Assembly: GCA_036338025.1 (NCBI GenBank)
Contig: JAYZDB010000163.1
Location: 1 to 30,110, forward strand
Reading direction: 5' to 3'
Length of the DNA stretch: 30,110 nt
Origin: JAYZDB01 sp036338025
Lineage (GTDB): Bacteria > Planctomycetota > UBA1135 > UBA2386
How positions within the stretch are numbered: position 1 is the stretch's first letter; every line of letters starts with the position of its first letter. The position numbers were made by a program, and so were the translations under genes. The notes below the pieces were generated by a model, which did not search any database, had not been told where the DNA came from, and was given only the letters and a program-made list of their open reading frames with translations. Of the stretch, positions 16,929 through 25,300 are shown piece after piece.

Positions 16929-18887
16929 CTAGACCGCCCGGGCAGCCTTCAAGCGGTGCAGCCCCCAGACCAGCACACCGAAGCCGACCGCCGTCCATCC
17001 GCAATAGCGGACCAGCATCCAGGCGTGGGCCTTGTGCTCGTCAAAGCCGTAGCTGTGCAATCCGATCTGCAGGAGATTGACACCCCAGAAGGCCCAGAAC
17101 GAGGTGATGCCAGCAACAATGGCCCCGAGGGCGATACCGAACTCGCGCAGGTAGCCGCCCATGCGAGCGTGCAGGATGAAGATGAACACCAGCACCAACA
17201 TCAGGGCACCGTTCTCCTTCGGATCCCAACCCCAGAAGCGGCCCCAGCTGTCATTGGCCCACACCCCACCCAGGATCGTCCCGCCGAGCGAGAAGACCAG
17301 GCCGAAACACATCACACCGTAGGCAGCCCGCGAGACATGGTGGCAGATCTTGGTCTTCTCCCAGACACCGAACAGCGCCAGGAACTTGAACCCGATGTAG
17401 AAGATCCCGATGAAGGCTGCCACCCAGGCCGCCATGTACCCGAGCACCACCATCGTCACGTGGGTCGAGAGCCAGAAGTTGGTGTCCAGCACTGCGACCA
17501 GTGGCTGCATGGTGTCGACCGCGTCGGTGGCCTCCTGCCAAACCGCGACCTGCATCCCGAGGGCGCCGAACAGGGCGGTGAGCGAAACCGCGAAGCCATT
17601 GCGGTAGATCAATTCCATGAACAAGCCGACGAGCAAGGCACAAGCGATGGCGAAAATCAGTGCCTCGTACGGGGTCGTCACCGGCGGGCGATCGCGCAGC
17701 AAGCAACGGGTCACGATTCCCGAGATGATCATGTACTCACCGACCAAGGTCGGAGCCAAGGCCATCCAGAAGAACAGGCGATGCCCCATCCGACGTCCAC
17801 GCTGCGCAGAGCGATGCCAGCCGATCTGGAACCAGTTGCCCATGCTCAACAAGAACCCGATCAGGCACGCTACCCGCGCCCAGTAGAAGTAGTCGGCCTT
17901 GTAGAAGGCGACTTCCATCGCGATCTTTTCGTTCTCACCGCGCGCCTCGACCCGGCGGGAGATCTCCGCACAGAAATCGACGATCCCCGTCTCCAGCCTG
18001 GCAGGGTCAGCGCGCAGCCCCATCAGGGCCTCGATCTTCCGCAGGCTCTGCCACTGCTGCGGCGCCGCCTGACCGGTCTGGAACTTCTGCATCAGCACGG
18101 TCTCGGGTGACTCGTAGACCTCAGCATCCTCGGCGAGCGGCGGCAGGAATGCGAGATAGTCGGCAAACTGCAGCGTCATCCCGATCGAACTCATCACCCC
18201 GGACAGCTGCGGATCGTCGCGCAGGACACCACGGATCTTGTCGAACTCCTTGACGATGTCCAGGAAGGTCGCCGTCGATCGATCCGGGAAGGTCGGGGCC
18301 AGGGCCTTCAACTCGCCGAGATCGTAGGTCTCCCGGGCAAAATCCAGATAGCCGAGCAAGCGCCGCAAGCGCGGCAGCGTACGGGCCAGGTTGAGCACCT
18401 GCTTGTCGAGGCCGGAGCGGTCGGCAGCGTCTTTTTGTGACAACTCCTGGCCGAGTTCGCCGAGCCTGGTGAAAGCCGGCTCAAGTTCCATCAGGGAGTA
18501 GCGATCGCGACGGTCCTTGCCTTCGATCGACAAGCCGATGGCCTGCACGGCCCGGATGTCATCAACCACCACGACTTCGTAGTTCCAGGCCTGGTCGGGG
18601 TAGAACAGGCAGTCGAGCATCCAGGCGATGGCGCTCAGCGTCTCGGATTTCTTCTCACCACCCTCCTGCCACTCGCGCTTGAAGCTCCGCTTGCCGTTGA
18701 AGGTCAGCAGTTCGAACTGGGCAAAGGTGTCGAGCGGCTTGATCCGCCCGCCCTGCTGGATCGGCAGTTGGGCAACAGCCTGCAGGACTTCGTCAGACCA
18801 GGGGGCGCCGCGCTCAAGCCTGGTCTCCTGGGCCTTCGACACCACCGCCAGCAGAGCGACCGCCGTCAGGATCAGAGTCCGTTTCAT
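16929..18887 (-). CDS. ccsA: Cytochrome c assembly protein CcsA (System II)
   Basis: A 652-residue member of the CcsA/CcmF haem-handling family, which joins haem to apocytochrome c outside the cytoplasmic membrane. The ATG at 18887 gives a signal-like MKRTLILTAVALLAVVSKAQ and overlaps the end of resB (ATGA). Residues about 21-335 form a long extracytoplasmic domain with no recognised fold. About eight membrane spans follow from residue 340. The tryptophan-rich WWD signature (WGRFWGWDPKENGAL) lies near 547-561 and is flanked by the two expected outward histidine segments, STHVTMVVLGY before it and GLHSYGF after it. Typical CcsA proteins are about 300-400 residues, so the N-terminal domain is an addition. 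The neighbour resB supports System II rather than CcmF. Confidence 0.92.
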   Translation of the reverse strand: MKRTLILTAVALLAVVSKAQETRLERGAPWSDEVLQAVAQLPIQQGGRIKPLDTFAQFELLTFNGKRSFKREWQEGGEKKSETLSAIAWMLDCLFYPDQAWNYEVVVVDDIRAVQAIGLSIEGKDRRDRYSLMELEPAFTRLGELGQELSQKDAADRSGLDKQVLNLARTLPRLRRLLGYLDFARETYDLGELKALAPTFPDRSTATFLDIVKEFDKIRGVLRDDPQLSGVMSSIGMTLQFADYLAFLPPLAEDAEVYESPETVLMQKFQTGQAAPQQWQSLRKIEALMGLRADPARLETGIVDFCAEISRRVEARGENEKIAMEVAFYKADYFYWARVACLIGFLLSMGNWFQIGWHRSAQRGRRMGHRLFFWMALAPTLVGEYMIISGIVTRCLLRDRPPVTTPYEALIFAIACALLVGLFMELIYRNGFAVSLTALFGALGMQVAVWQEATDAVDTMQPLVAVLDTNFWLSTHVTMVVLGYMAAWVAAFIGIFYIGFKFLALFGVWEKTKICHHVSRAAYGVMCFGLVFSLGGTILGGVWANDSWGRFWGWDPKENGALMLVLVFIFILHARMGGYLREFGIALGAIVAGITSFWAFWGVNLLQIGLHSYGFDEHKAHAWMLVRYCGWTAVGFGVLVWGLHRLKAARAV

Positions 18888-20119
18888 GCCGTGGCCCCCC
18901 TGGCCAGCTTGTTCATCTTCTTGAAGAACCCGACCAGCTTGTTGAGGAAATGGAACGCCAGCCCGATGCCGATCAAGATGAAGGCGTACATCTGCCATCG
19001 ATCCGCCGGGTTCGAGCTGACTTCGAGAACCGTGAAGGTCGGTCCAGGCGGTGGCGGTTGCCCGGGTTGCCGGGGTTGCGGCCCCCAGTTGTTCTGCGAG
19101 AACATGAAACCGCCGTATCGCATCGGCTCATTCATCGAGATATGAAAACCCTGTGCGACGCCATCCTCCAGCTTGACCACGTCACTGGAAAAGTGCCGCG
19201 GTGAATCGATGCCGGGGTGGTCCTCCTTGCGGAATTTCTCGAGTTGGATTTCAAACGGCAGGTCGAAGACCCGCGCGCGCAAATCCAGGAACCACTTCAC
19301 TCCCTTCACTTCGACGGTCCAGGGGTGCCGCTGCAAACCCCACAGCAGTCCTCGCTGGGGCTTCTCGCCGGGCACCCGGACCTCGAGGTAGGTGCCGGGG
19401 AAGTTGGCCTGCTTATGCAGCGGTAGTTCGGTCAGGTAGACGCCGTCGATGTCATCGGAGGCCCCGGCGGTCTTCGACTGACCGAGATCACTGTTCACGA
19501 AGTACTTGGTGACGGCAATCTCAAACGGTACGCCAGCACCCCGAAGGACCGGCAAGCGCGCCAACTGCGTGTCTTGCACCAGGTGCTCACGAACCGAACC
19601 ATCGGCACGCAGCTCCCCGATCACCAACTCCCACTGGTCAAAGCTGTCGTACTGCGCGGATTTCTCGCCGTGTTCCAGGCGCATGTGGCCGCGCGTCCCG
19701 TAGAGCTGCTGAACCAGCCCGGCCAGCAGCAAGAACAGCACCGACACATGGGTGATCACGATGCCGATCGTGCGGGTCGAGAATCTCATCCGCACCAGGC
19801 CACCGCAGATGATGTTGACCGCCAACAGACTGAGCAACAACTGGGCGCCTGGCCCACGGATGTTCACACCCCAGCCGAATTCGCTCAGTGGGATCACGCA
19901 AATCCAACTCTCAAACAGCTCGGCGACCACCCAGGTAAGACTGTGGAACTCCTGCATCCGAGTCCCCCAGTAGGTCAACCACATCAGGCAGAGCAGGATG
20001 ATGCAGGTCAAGCCAAACGAGGACAGACCATTCATCAGCAGGGCCGGGAAGCTCTGCTGGTTGGCCCGGGCTGCGGCTGGCCCCTCGGTGACTGTTCCAC
20101 TGCTGTCCTGCTTACTCAT
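18884..20119 (-). CDS. resB: ResB/Ccs1-like cytochrome c biogenesis protein
   Basis: A 411-residue protein of the ResB (Ccs1) type, partner of CcsA in the System II cytochrome c synthase. Hydrophobic spans lie at about 29-53, 90-110 and 116-140 (with THVSVLFLLLAG carrying a conserved-type His), and one near the C-terminus (about 375-397). Between the third and last spans is a large extracytoplasmic beta-rich domain that ends in the family-like FHISMNEPMRYGGFMFSQNNW. A Pro/Gly-rich linker (about 345-360) is unusual. The stop overlaps the ccsA start by four bases. The lipoprotein gene ends 25 bases upstream, so the three are probably one operon. Confidence 0.9.
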   Translation of the reverse strand: MSKQDSSGTVTEGPAAARANQQSFPALLMNGLSSFGLTCIILLCLMWLTYWGTRMQEFHSLTWVVAELFESWICVIPLSEFGWGVNIRGPGAQLLLSLLAVNIICGGLVRMRFSTRTIGIVITHVSVLFLLLAGLVQQLYGTRGHMRLEHGEKSAQYDSFDQWELVIGELRADGSVREHLVQDTQLARLPVLRGAGVPFEIAVTKYFVNSDLGQSKTAGASDDIDGVYLTELPLHKQANFPGTYLEVRVPGEKPQRGLLWGLQRHPWTVEVKGVKWFLDLRARVFDLPFEIQLEKFRKEDHPGIDSPRHFSSDVVKLEDGVAQGFHISMNEPMRYGGFMFSQNNWGPQPRQPGQPPPPGPTFTVLEVSSNPADRWQMYAFILIGIGLAFHFLNKLVGFFKKMNKLARGATA

Positions 20120-20144
20120 AGTCGACTACTCGCAGACATCGATC

Positions 20145-21185
20145 CTAGCGCAAGGAGCGGCAGAACGCTTCGAATTGAACGACCTGGGTCTTCACCACAT
20201 CCCTCGGACCGGTCAACTTCACGAACATCGTCTCACCATCGAGCGGTGTGTAGGTCACCAGCACGCCCTTGGTGGCTCCCGATTTGTTCAAATAGTGGCT
20301 CGATCGGCCGAGAATCTCCAAACGCGGTAAGCGGTCCGCAGCGGCCTGGTCGATATGGGCTTCTCCGACTTCGCCGAGCCAGCGGTTGAGGTTGTTGAGC
20401 ACCCCCCCGACGGTGCCCGGCAAGAAGGTGATGTAGCACTGCACCCCAGCCGCGACATCGTAGGTGACATGACGCATCGAGGAACCAGTGCCCTTGGTCC
20501 ATCCCGCCGGCACATCCCAGGCCAGCTTACGCGCGCCGGCAGCCGGTGTCGGCGGCTTGCTGGCCGCGTTGTCGACGCCCTGAGCCTTCTCCCGGTCAAA
20601 AGCCAAGGAAGCACAAAAGCCGCGGAACGCCGCATCCAAGCCGAGTACTTCCTTGTCCGGACCGACCATCTTGACAGACATCGCGAACTGCGGGAACTGG
20701 GCGTAGAGCGCTCGCATGCGGTAGCCAGCCTTCGCCCCGGCGAGCATCGACGTGTAGGTCCCGCTGGTGTCCAGGAAGTGGGCCTCCCGCTCGAAGATCG
20801 AGATCTTCTCGAGCTTGTCGATCTCGGCGGCGACGAGCGGCGCTTGCCCCATCTGCTGACGCCATCGGTTGAGGTTGCCCGCCACCCCACCGCCAGTCAG
20901 CACGGAGACGTAACACTCCACATTCCCGGCCTTCAGGTTGATGGCCCGGAACTGCCTGGCGGGTAGTTGCAGCCAGTCCTTCGGTACCTCCCACACCAGC
21001 AGATCCGCGATCACGGACTCCGGCGTCGGTTGGCTGGCGTCCTTCTTGGAGACAAAGAACCGATCCGCGATGGTCTTGTCGAGCTCGACCTTGCGACCGT
21101 CATCACGAATCTGCTCGATCTCGACTACCGGCGAGTCTCCGTTGCACGCCGTCAACAGCATGATCAGAGTGAGCCCGACCTTCAT
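20145..21185 (-). CDS. Lipoprotein with a tandemly duplicated domain, unknown function
   Basis: Not a family I can name. The ATG at 21185 gives MKVGLTLIMLLTACNGDSP, with a lipobox (LTAC) and lipidated Cys14. The longer frame to 21296 lacks this. Two copies of one domain of about 125 residues can be aligned by eye: residues 65-194 and 223-345. Matching landmarks are WEVPKDW/WDVPAGW, VECYVSVL/VQCYITFL, NLNRW in both, VKMVGP/VKLTGP and FRGFCASL/FEAFCRSL. Each copy has a Cys near the start and one near the end (C91 and C191; C250 and C342), a possible disulfide pair. The gene is the first of a likely operon with resB and ccsA, which suggests, but does not prove, a role on the outer face of the membrane in cytochrome c assembly or respiration. 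Confidence 0.87.
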   Translation of the reverse strand: MKVGLTLIMLLTACNGDSPVVEIEQIRDDGRKVELDKTIADRFFVSKKDASQPTPESVIADLLVWEVPKDWLQLPARQFRAINLKAGNVECYVSVLTGGGVAGNLNRWRQQMGQAPLVAAEIDKLEKISIFEREAHFLDTSGTYTSMLAGAKAGYRMRALYAQFPQFAMSVKMVGPDKEVLGLDAAFRGFCASLAFDREKAQGVDNAASKPPTPAAGARKLAWDVPAGWTKGTGSSMRHVTYDVAAGVQCYITFLPGTVGGVLNNLNRWLGEVGEAHIDQAAADRLPRLEILGRSSHYLNKSGATKGVLVTYTPLDGETMFVKLTGPRDVVKTQVVQFEAFCRSLR

Positions 21186-21233
21186 CGAATTCGGTAGGTG
21201 TTGTTGCGCAGCCGTCATCAGTGTCTGAGCCGA

Positions 21234-21258
21234 TCCCGGTAGTGAGACCGGGAGTCTA
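21234..21258 (-). promoter_or_regulatory. TAGACT box and adjoining inverted repeat upstream of the lipoprotein-resB-ccsA operon
   Basis: On the minus strand, TAGACT (21258-21253) is followed at once by a perfect inverted repeat CCCGGT-CTCACT-ACCGGG (21252-21235), extendable by one pair. TAGACT could be a -10 box, which would put the repeat over the transcription start. The repeat could instead be the end hairpin of the polyprenyl synthase transcript, but no T-tract follows. No clear -35 box is seen. Confidence 0.3.
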
Positions 21259-21300
21259 TTCCAGGTCGCAGTGTGGCGAGGACATTCCCTGTCCACAGCC

Positions 21301-22281
21301 CTAGTAATGCCGCCTTAGGACGTACTCGGCAAGGCCGCCGATCGCATCGCGAGCCGATCCTTCGGGCAGTTCCGCCAGGGCCCTGACGGCACCTTCGACA
21401 AACTCCCGGCCCCGCCCCATGGCATAGGCAACCGAAGCCTCGACATCGAACTCCTGGCGCAACTCCTCAAACCCCCGGCCCGGCTGCGGATCGGTGATCA
21501 TCTGCAGCAGGCGTTCCCGTCGGTCGCCACTGTTGCCGATCAGGTGGATCATCGGGAGGGTCAACTTTCCAAGCCCCAGGTCGGTCCCCAGAGACTTGCC
21601 AACCACCGACTCCTCGCCGGTCAGGTCGAGGCAGTCATCGATGATCTGGAAGGCGATCCCGAGCTGCTCACCAAACGACCAGAGCGCCTGGAGCTGCGGT
21701 TCAGAGGCGTCGGCGTAGTGCCCACCCACCCGGCAGGCCGCGCCGTACAGGCTGGCCGTCTTCTCGCTGATCACTTGCAGGTAGCGCTCCTCGTTCCAAT
21801 CGGTATCGCCGCGGTGCAGGCACTGGGTGATCTCACCCTGGCAGACCACCCGCACAGCCGCCGAGAACATGCGCGCACAGGTAGGGTCGTCGAGTGACAC
21901 CGCCATGTGGAAGGCCAGGGCGTAGATGTAGTCACCGAGCAGCACCGGGACCTCGTTGCCGTAGAGTTCGTTGACGGTGGCCTCTGAGCGACGCACGACG
22001 GCGCCATCGAGGATGTCATCGTGCACCAGGGTGGCCGTGTGGATCAGCTCCACTACCTTGGCGCAGGTATAGTGAGCCTCCGCGACCTCCCCAAACATCT
22101 TGCCGGTGAGGAACACCAGCGCCGGCCGCAGCTGCTTGCCACGGTAGCCAGCCACGTGCTCAAGCAAGGGACCGAGCGATGGATCACCGGGCCGGAGGTC
22201 TTCGACCAACTCCTGGTCCATCCTGGACAGCTCTGGACGTACCAACTCCAGGATGTCTTGCAGTGCGGCAGTACTCGACAC
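21301..22281 (-). CDS. Polyprenyl diphosphate synthase, long-chain type
   Basis: A 326-residue trans-isoprenyl diphosphate synthase. Both aspartate-rich motifs are intact: DDILD (first, about 89-93) and DDCLD (second, about 217-221), with GKQLRPAL and GDYIYA in their expected places. The residues before the first motif (TATLVHDD) have small side chains at the fourth and fifth positions upstream, as in IspB and HepT, which indicates a long product such as the side chain of a respiratory quinone. The exact chain length cannot be read from sequence. The start is a GTG only three bases after the tatA stop, so the two genes are probably co-transcribed. An ATG at residue 21 is a less likely start. 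Confidence 0.92.
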   Translation of the reverse strand: MSSTAALQDILELVRPELSRMDQELVEDLRPGDPSLGPLLEHVAGYRGKQLRPALVFLTGKMFGEVAEAHYTCAKVVELIHTATLVHDDILDGAVVRRSEATVNELYGNEVPVLLGDYIYALAFHMAVSLDDPTCARMFSAAVRVVCQGEITQCLHRGDTDWNEERYLQVISEKTASLYGAACRVGGHYADASEPQLQALWSFGEQLGIAFQIIDDCLDLTGEESVVGKSLGTDLGLGKLTLPMIHLIGNSGDRRERLLQMITDPQPGRGFEELRQEFDVEASVAYAMGRGREFVEGAVRALAELPEGSARDAIGGLAEYVLRRHY

Positions 22282-22284
22282 GGT

Positions 22285-22557
22285 CTATCCGTCCGAAGAA
22301 CCCGATTCCTTCTGCGGCTCGCGGCTGTCGCCGTCGGACTCCGCATCGACTTTGCCGGACGAACTGCCGCCCGGATCCCCACTACCACCATCCTTGCCGG
22401 AGTCGGGATCCTTCAGACCCCGTTTGAATTCAACGATTCCACTGCCCATCGACCGGGCCATCGAGGGAATGCGGTGGCCAAACAGGAGCAGGAAGATCGC
22501 GAGGATGATCCAAATCTCCACACCGCCCGGCAGAAAGAACCCTAGGAATGAAGTCAT
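22285..22557 (-). CDS. tatA: Sec-independent (Tat) translocase protein TatA
   Basis: A 90-residue TatA/TatE-type protein. The single N-terminal membrane span (about 10-25, VEIWIILAIFLLLFG) ends in the conserved FG hinge. It is followed by an amphipathic helix containing RIPSMARSMGSGIVEFKRGL, the family signature. The tail (about 50-90) is Gly/Ser/Asp-rich and disordered. TatA oligomers form the pore for folded twin-arginine substrates. No tatB or tatC is in the window. It has a good promoter just upstream and leads into the polyprenyl synthase gene. Confidence 0.92.
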   Translation of the reverse strand: MTSFLGFFLPGGVEIWIILAIFLLLFGHRIPSMARSMGSGIVEFKRGLKDPDSGKDGGSGDPGGSSSGKVDAESDGDSREPQKESGSSDG

Positions 22558-22581
22558 ATGCGCAAGTCCAGTAGTGGATTG

Positions 22582-22610
22582 ATTATCAGACGCTCACAGC
22601 TCATCGCCAA
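22582..22610 (-). promoter_or_regulatory. Predicted sigma-70 promoter of tatA
   Basis: On the minus strand, TTGGCG (22610-22605), a 17-base spacer and GATAAT (22587-22582) stand 24 bases before the tatA ATG. Both boxes and the spacing are close to consensus. This is the best promoter match in the window. Confidence 0.52.
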
Positions 22611-22648
22611 CCTCTGAGAACTGGAAAGCCAGAAAGCAGGTGAGGATT

Positions 22649-23083
22649 TCACGATGCCTCCGCCCCGCCGCCGGTCGACCCCGCGTGCGCCTCCGTCAAC
22701 CACCCGGTCCAGGCTGCGGAATCGGACCCGAAGTCTTTGCCAGTCAAACGCTTGAGGTTCTCTTCGGCGGTCTCACGAACGGCTGCCTCGGGGGAATCCA
22801 AGGCCGCCACCAGGATACGGACAGCTTCCAGGCCCTTGTCCTTGTCCACCGACCCAGCACCAGCCGCCCGCTCGGAGTAGAACTGCTTGAAGGAGCCCAG
22901 CACCTGGGTGAACCGCAGTTCCATCCGGTGGCGTTCGAACACCAGCAGGGCGGTGTATAGACAGAGCACCCCAACCACGAAGCGGAGCACCCCGGCGTCG
23001 GGTATCACCTGGGGTTCGAACCATACCGACAGACCGAGCAGGATCAGCACGATCGGGGTGAGCTTGCGGAAGATGCCATCCAT
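22649..23083 (-). CDS. Small membrane-anchored HEAT-like protein
   Basis: A 144-residue protein with two hydrophobic spans (about 8-22 and 32-50) and a soluble C-terminal part. Residues about 80-135 (LEAVRILVAALDSPEAAVRETAEENLKRLTGKDFG) look like one HEAT-type helical repeat. They end in the LTGKDFG-W-W pattern that often closes HEAT-repeat proteins in planctomycetes and myxobacteria. The start lies four bases after the sucD stop, so it is probably read from the sucCD transcript. There is no evident link to the TCA cycle. Function unknown. Confidence 0.78.
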   Translation of the reverse strand: MDGIFRKLTPIVLILLGLSVWFEPQVIPDAGVLRFVVGVLCLYTALLVFERHRMELRFTQVLGSFKQFYSERAAGAGSVDKDKGLEAVRILVAALDSPEAAVRETAEENLKRLTGKDFGSDSAAWTGWLTEAHAGSTGGGAEAS

Positions 23084-23087
23084 GACG

Positions 23088-23972
23088 CTACGAGCCCAGG
23101 ACCTCCAGCATGGTAGACCCTAGCAGGCTCGGACTATCGACAACGCTGGCGCCGGCGCCACTCAGCGCCGACATCTTGTCGGCGGCGGTGCCCTTGCCGC
23201 CTGAGATAATGGCACCGGCATGCCCCATACGTTTGCCAGGCGGCGCCGTCGCACCGGCAACGAAGGACACCACCGGCTTGTCGACGTTCGACTGGATGTA
23301 ATCGGCCGCCTCTTCTTCGGCCGTGCCGCCAATTTCTCCAATCATGACGATCCCCAGGGTCTCGGGATCGGCCTGGAACAACTCGAGGCAATCGATGAAA
23401 TTGGTGCCGTTGAGCGGGTCACCACCGATTCCGATCGAGGTGGTCTGCCCGAGCCCGACGGTGGTGAGCTGGTAGACGGCCTCATAGGTGAGCGTACCAC
23501 TGCGGCTGACTACGCCGACCTTGCCAGCCTGGTGGATGTAGGCCGGCATGATGCCGATCTTGCAACCACTGTCGTCCGTGCTCGGGGTGATGATGCCAGG
23601 ACAATTCGGTCCGATCAGCCGGGCTCCGGTCTCGGCCAGCAAGGACTTGCACCAGGCCATGTCCAGCACCGGGATACCCTCGGTGATCGCCACGATGATC
23701 TCGATGCCGGCTTCGGCGGCCTCGCAGATCGCATCGGCGGCAAAGGCCCCCGGCACATAGATCTGGGACACTGTCGCGCCGGTAGCTTCGACCGCCTCCG
23801 ACACGGTGTGGAACACCGGGATACCCTCGACCTCCTGGCCGCCCTTGCCCGGAGTCACGCCCCCGACCATCTTGGTGCCGTAGTCGACCGCCTGCAGGGT
23901 GTGGAACTTGCCGGCGTCGCCGGTGATGCCCTGGGTGATGACCTTGGTGTCCGCGTCGATGAGAACTGCCAT
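23088..23972 (-). CDS. sucD: Succinyl-CoA synthetase subunit alpha
   Basis: A 294-residue alpha subunit of succinate-CoA ligase, which converts succinyl-CoA to succinate with formation of ATP or GTP. The N-terminal CoA-binding Rossmann domain has VITQGITGDAGKFH and the phosphohistidine loop KRMGHAGAIISGGKGTA places the active His at 251. GPNCPGIITP and VGVVSRSGTLTYEA are also typical. The length is normal. It lies 32 bases downstream of sucC in the usual sucC-sucD order. No other TCA genes are in the window. Confidence 0.96.
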   Translation of the reverse strand: MAVLIDADTKVITQGITGDAGKFHTLQAVDYGTKMVGGVTPGKGGQEVEGIPVFHTVSEAVEATGATVSQIYVPGAFAADAICEAAEAGIEIIVAITEGIPVLDMAWCKSLLAETGARLIGPNCPGIITPSTDDSGCKIGIMPAYIHQAGKVGVVSRSGTLTYEAVYQLTTVGLGQTTSIGIGGDPLNGTNFIDCLELFQADPETLGIVMIGEIGGTAEEEAADYIQSNVDKPVVSFVAGATAPPGKRMGHAGAIISGGKGTAADKMSALSGAGASVVDSPSLLGSTMLEVLGS

Positions 23973-24004
23973 TGTGAGATATGTCCGTGTGCGTAACTCA
24001 GGGT

Positions 24005-25165
24005 CTAGGAAGTGGCCGCGACGATCTTCTCCGCCGCCTCGTCGAGGTCGCTCGCCGTCTGGAGTTCGATCCCGGATTTCTCGAGGATCTCACGGCCCTT
24101 GGCGACATTGGTGCCTTCGAGGCGCACCACCAGAGGCAGCGTCAGCTCGACCTCCTTGGCGGCCGCAACGACCCCCTCGGCGATGATGTCGCACTTCATG
24201 ATGCCACCGAAGATGTTGACCAGCAGACCTTTCACGTTCTCGTCCGAGAGCAGGATCTTGAAGGCGTTGGTGACCTGCTCGCGGGTGGCGCCACCACCGA
24301 CATCCAGGAAGTTGGCCGGCTCGGCGCCCTTCAGCTTGATGACATCCATGGTCGCCATCGCCAGGCCCGCGCCATTGACCAGGCAGGCGATGGTGCCGTC
24401 GAGTGCGATGTAGTTGAGATCGAACTTGGCCGCCTCGATCTCCTTGGGGTCCTCTTCGTTGAGGTCCCGGTATTCCAGCACTTCCTGGTGTCGGTACAGG
24501 GCGTTGCTGTCGAAGTTGATCTTGCCGTCCAGCGCCAGCACCTCACCATCCTTGGTGGTGATCAGCGGGTTGATCTCTGCGATCGAGCAGTCGAGATCGA
24601 CGAACATCCGGGCCAGACCAGCCATCACCTTCATGGCGCCCTTCATCTCGGTCTTCGAGAAGCCGAGCCGGAACGCCATCCGCCGCATCTGGTACGGCAG
24701 CAGGCCCTTGACCGGGTGGATCCGCTCACGCAGGATCGCATCCGGATTTTCCGCCGCCAGCTCCTCGATTTCGACGCCGCCTTCGGTGGCAGCGATCATC
24801 ACCGGCGAGGCGCTCTCCCGGTCCACCGCAACCGCAAGGTAGAGCTCGCGGTCGATGTCGCTACCGGACTCGACGTAGATGGTATGGACAATCCGACCCT
24901 CGGGACCGGTCTGGTGGGTCACCAGGGGCTTGCCGAGCATGCCCTCGGCGGCGGCCCGGGCCTCCTCGGCCGATCGCACCAGCTTGACCCCACCGCCCTT
25001 GCCGCGACCGCCGGCATGGATTTGCGCCTTCACCACCGAAAGCGGTAGCCCGAGTTCGGTAAATGCCGCCTCCGCCGCATCGGCAGAGTCACAGGCGATG
25101 CCTCTCGGAACCGGCACACCGTACTGTCCGAGCAATTCTTTGGCCTGGTATTCGTGGATCTTCAT
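24005..25165 (-). CDS. sucC: Succinyl-CoA synthetase subunit beta
   Basis: A 386-residue beta subunit with an N-terminal ATP-grasp domain and a C-terminal CoA-ligase domain. It begins MKIHEYQAKELLGQYGVPVP, the family N-terminus, from the ATG at 25165; the frame stays open much further upstream but the extension is not related. Visible landmarks are KAQIHAGGRGKGGGVK (nucleotide binding), the VEINPL/ALDGKI-type metal-binding region, and NIFGGIMKCDIIAEG near the C-terminus. It heads a probable operon sucC-sucD-small membrane protein, driven by a candidate promoter at 25205-25232. Nucleotide specificity was not assigned. Confidence 0.96.
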   Translation of the reverse strand: MKIHEYQAKELLGQYGVPVPRGIACDSADAAEAAFTELGLPLSVVKAQIHAGGRGKGGGVKLVRSAEEARAAAEGMLGKPLVTHQTGPEGRIVHTIYVESGSDIDRELYLAVAVDRESASPVMIAATEGGVEIEELAAENPDAILRERIHPVKGLLPYQMRRMAFRLGFSKTEMKGAMKVMAGLARMFVDLDCSIAEINPLITTKDGEVLALDGKINFDSNALYRHQEVLEYRDLNEEDPKEIEAAKFDLNYIALDGTIACLVNGAGLAMATMDVIKLKGAEPANFLDVGGGATREQVTNAFKILLSDENVKGLLVNIFGGIMKCDIIAEGVVAAAKEVELTLPLVVRLEGTNVAKGREILEKSGIELQTASDLDEAAEKIVAATS

Positions 25166-25204
25166 GGGTGGATCGGTCGTACCGCACCGGAACTCGACGC
25201 GCAA

Positions 25205-25232
25205 ACGGTAGCAACCCGTTGCCCCCGCGCAA
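25205..25232 (-). promoter_or_regulatory. Candidate sucCD promoter
   Basis: On the minus strand, TTGCGC (25232-25227), a 16-base spacer and TACCGT (25210-25205) lie 39 bases before the sucC ATG. The boxes match sigma-70 moderately. The region is covered by alternating GTTGC/GCAAC half-sites. Confidence 0.38.
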
Positions 25233-25233
25233 C
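25211..25233. promoter_or_regulatory. Three alternating GCAAC/GTTGC half-sites over the sucC promoter
   Basis: On the plus strand, GCAAC (25211-25215), GTTGC (25218-25222) and GCAAC (25229-25233) alternate in orientation with gaps of two and six bases. They overlap the predicted -35 box and spacer. This could be a regulator binding site or a chance GC-rich pattern. Confidence 0.3.
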
Positions 25234-25300
25234 GCTGCATCAGCACCCGGGTCAGAGAACTACCGGCGGGTCGTTGCTCACATCCCTGCCATGCTGTTCG

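Noticed and set aside
16956..18110. A 384-residue plus-strand open frame opposite ccsA
   Set aside because: Antisense of the CcsA membrane domain with its WWD motif; His/Gln/Glu-rich with no hydrophobic core.
23981..25048. A 355-residue plus-strand open frame opposite sucC
   Set aside because: Antisense shadow of a full-length, well-conserved sucC.
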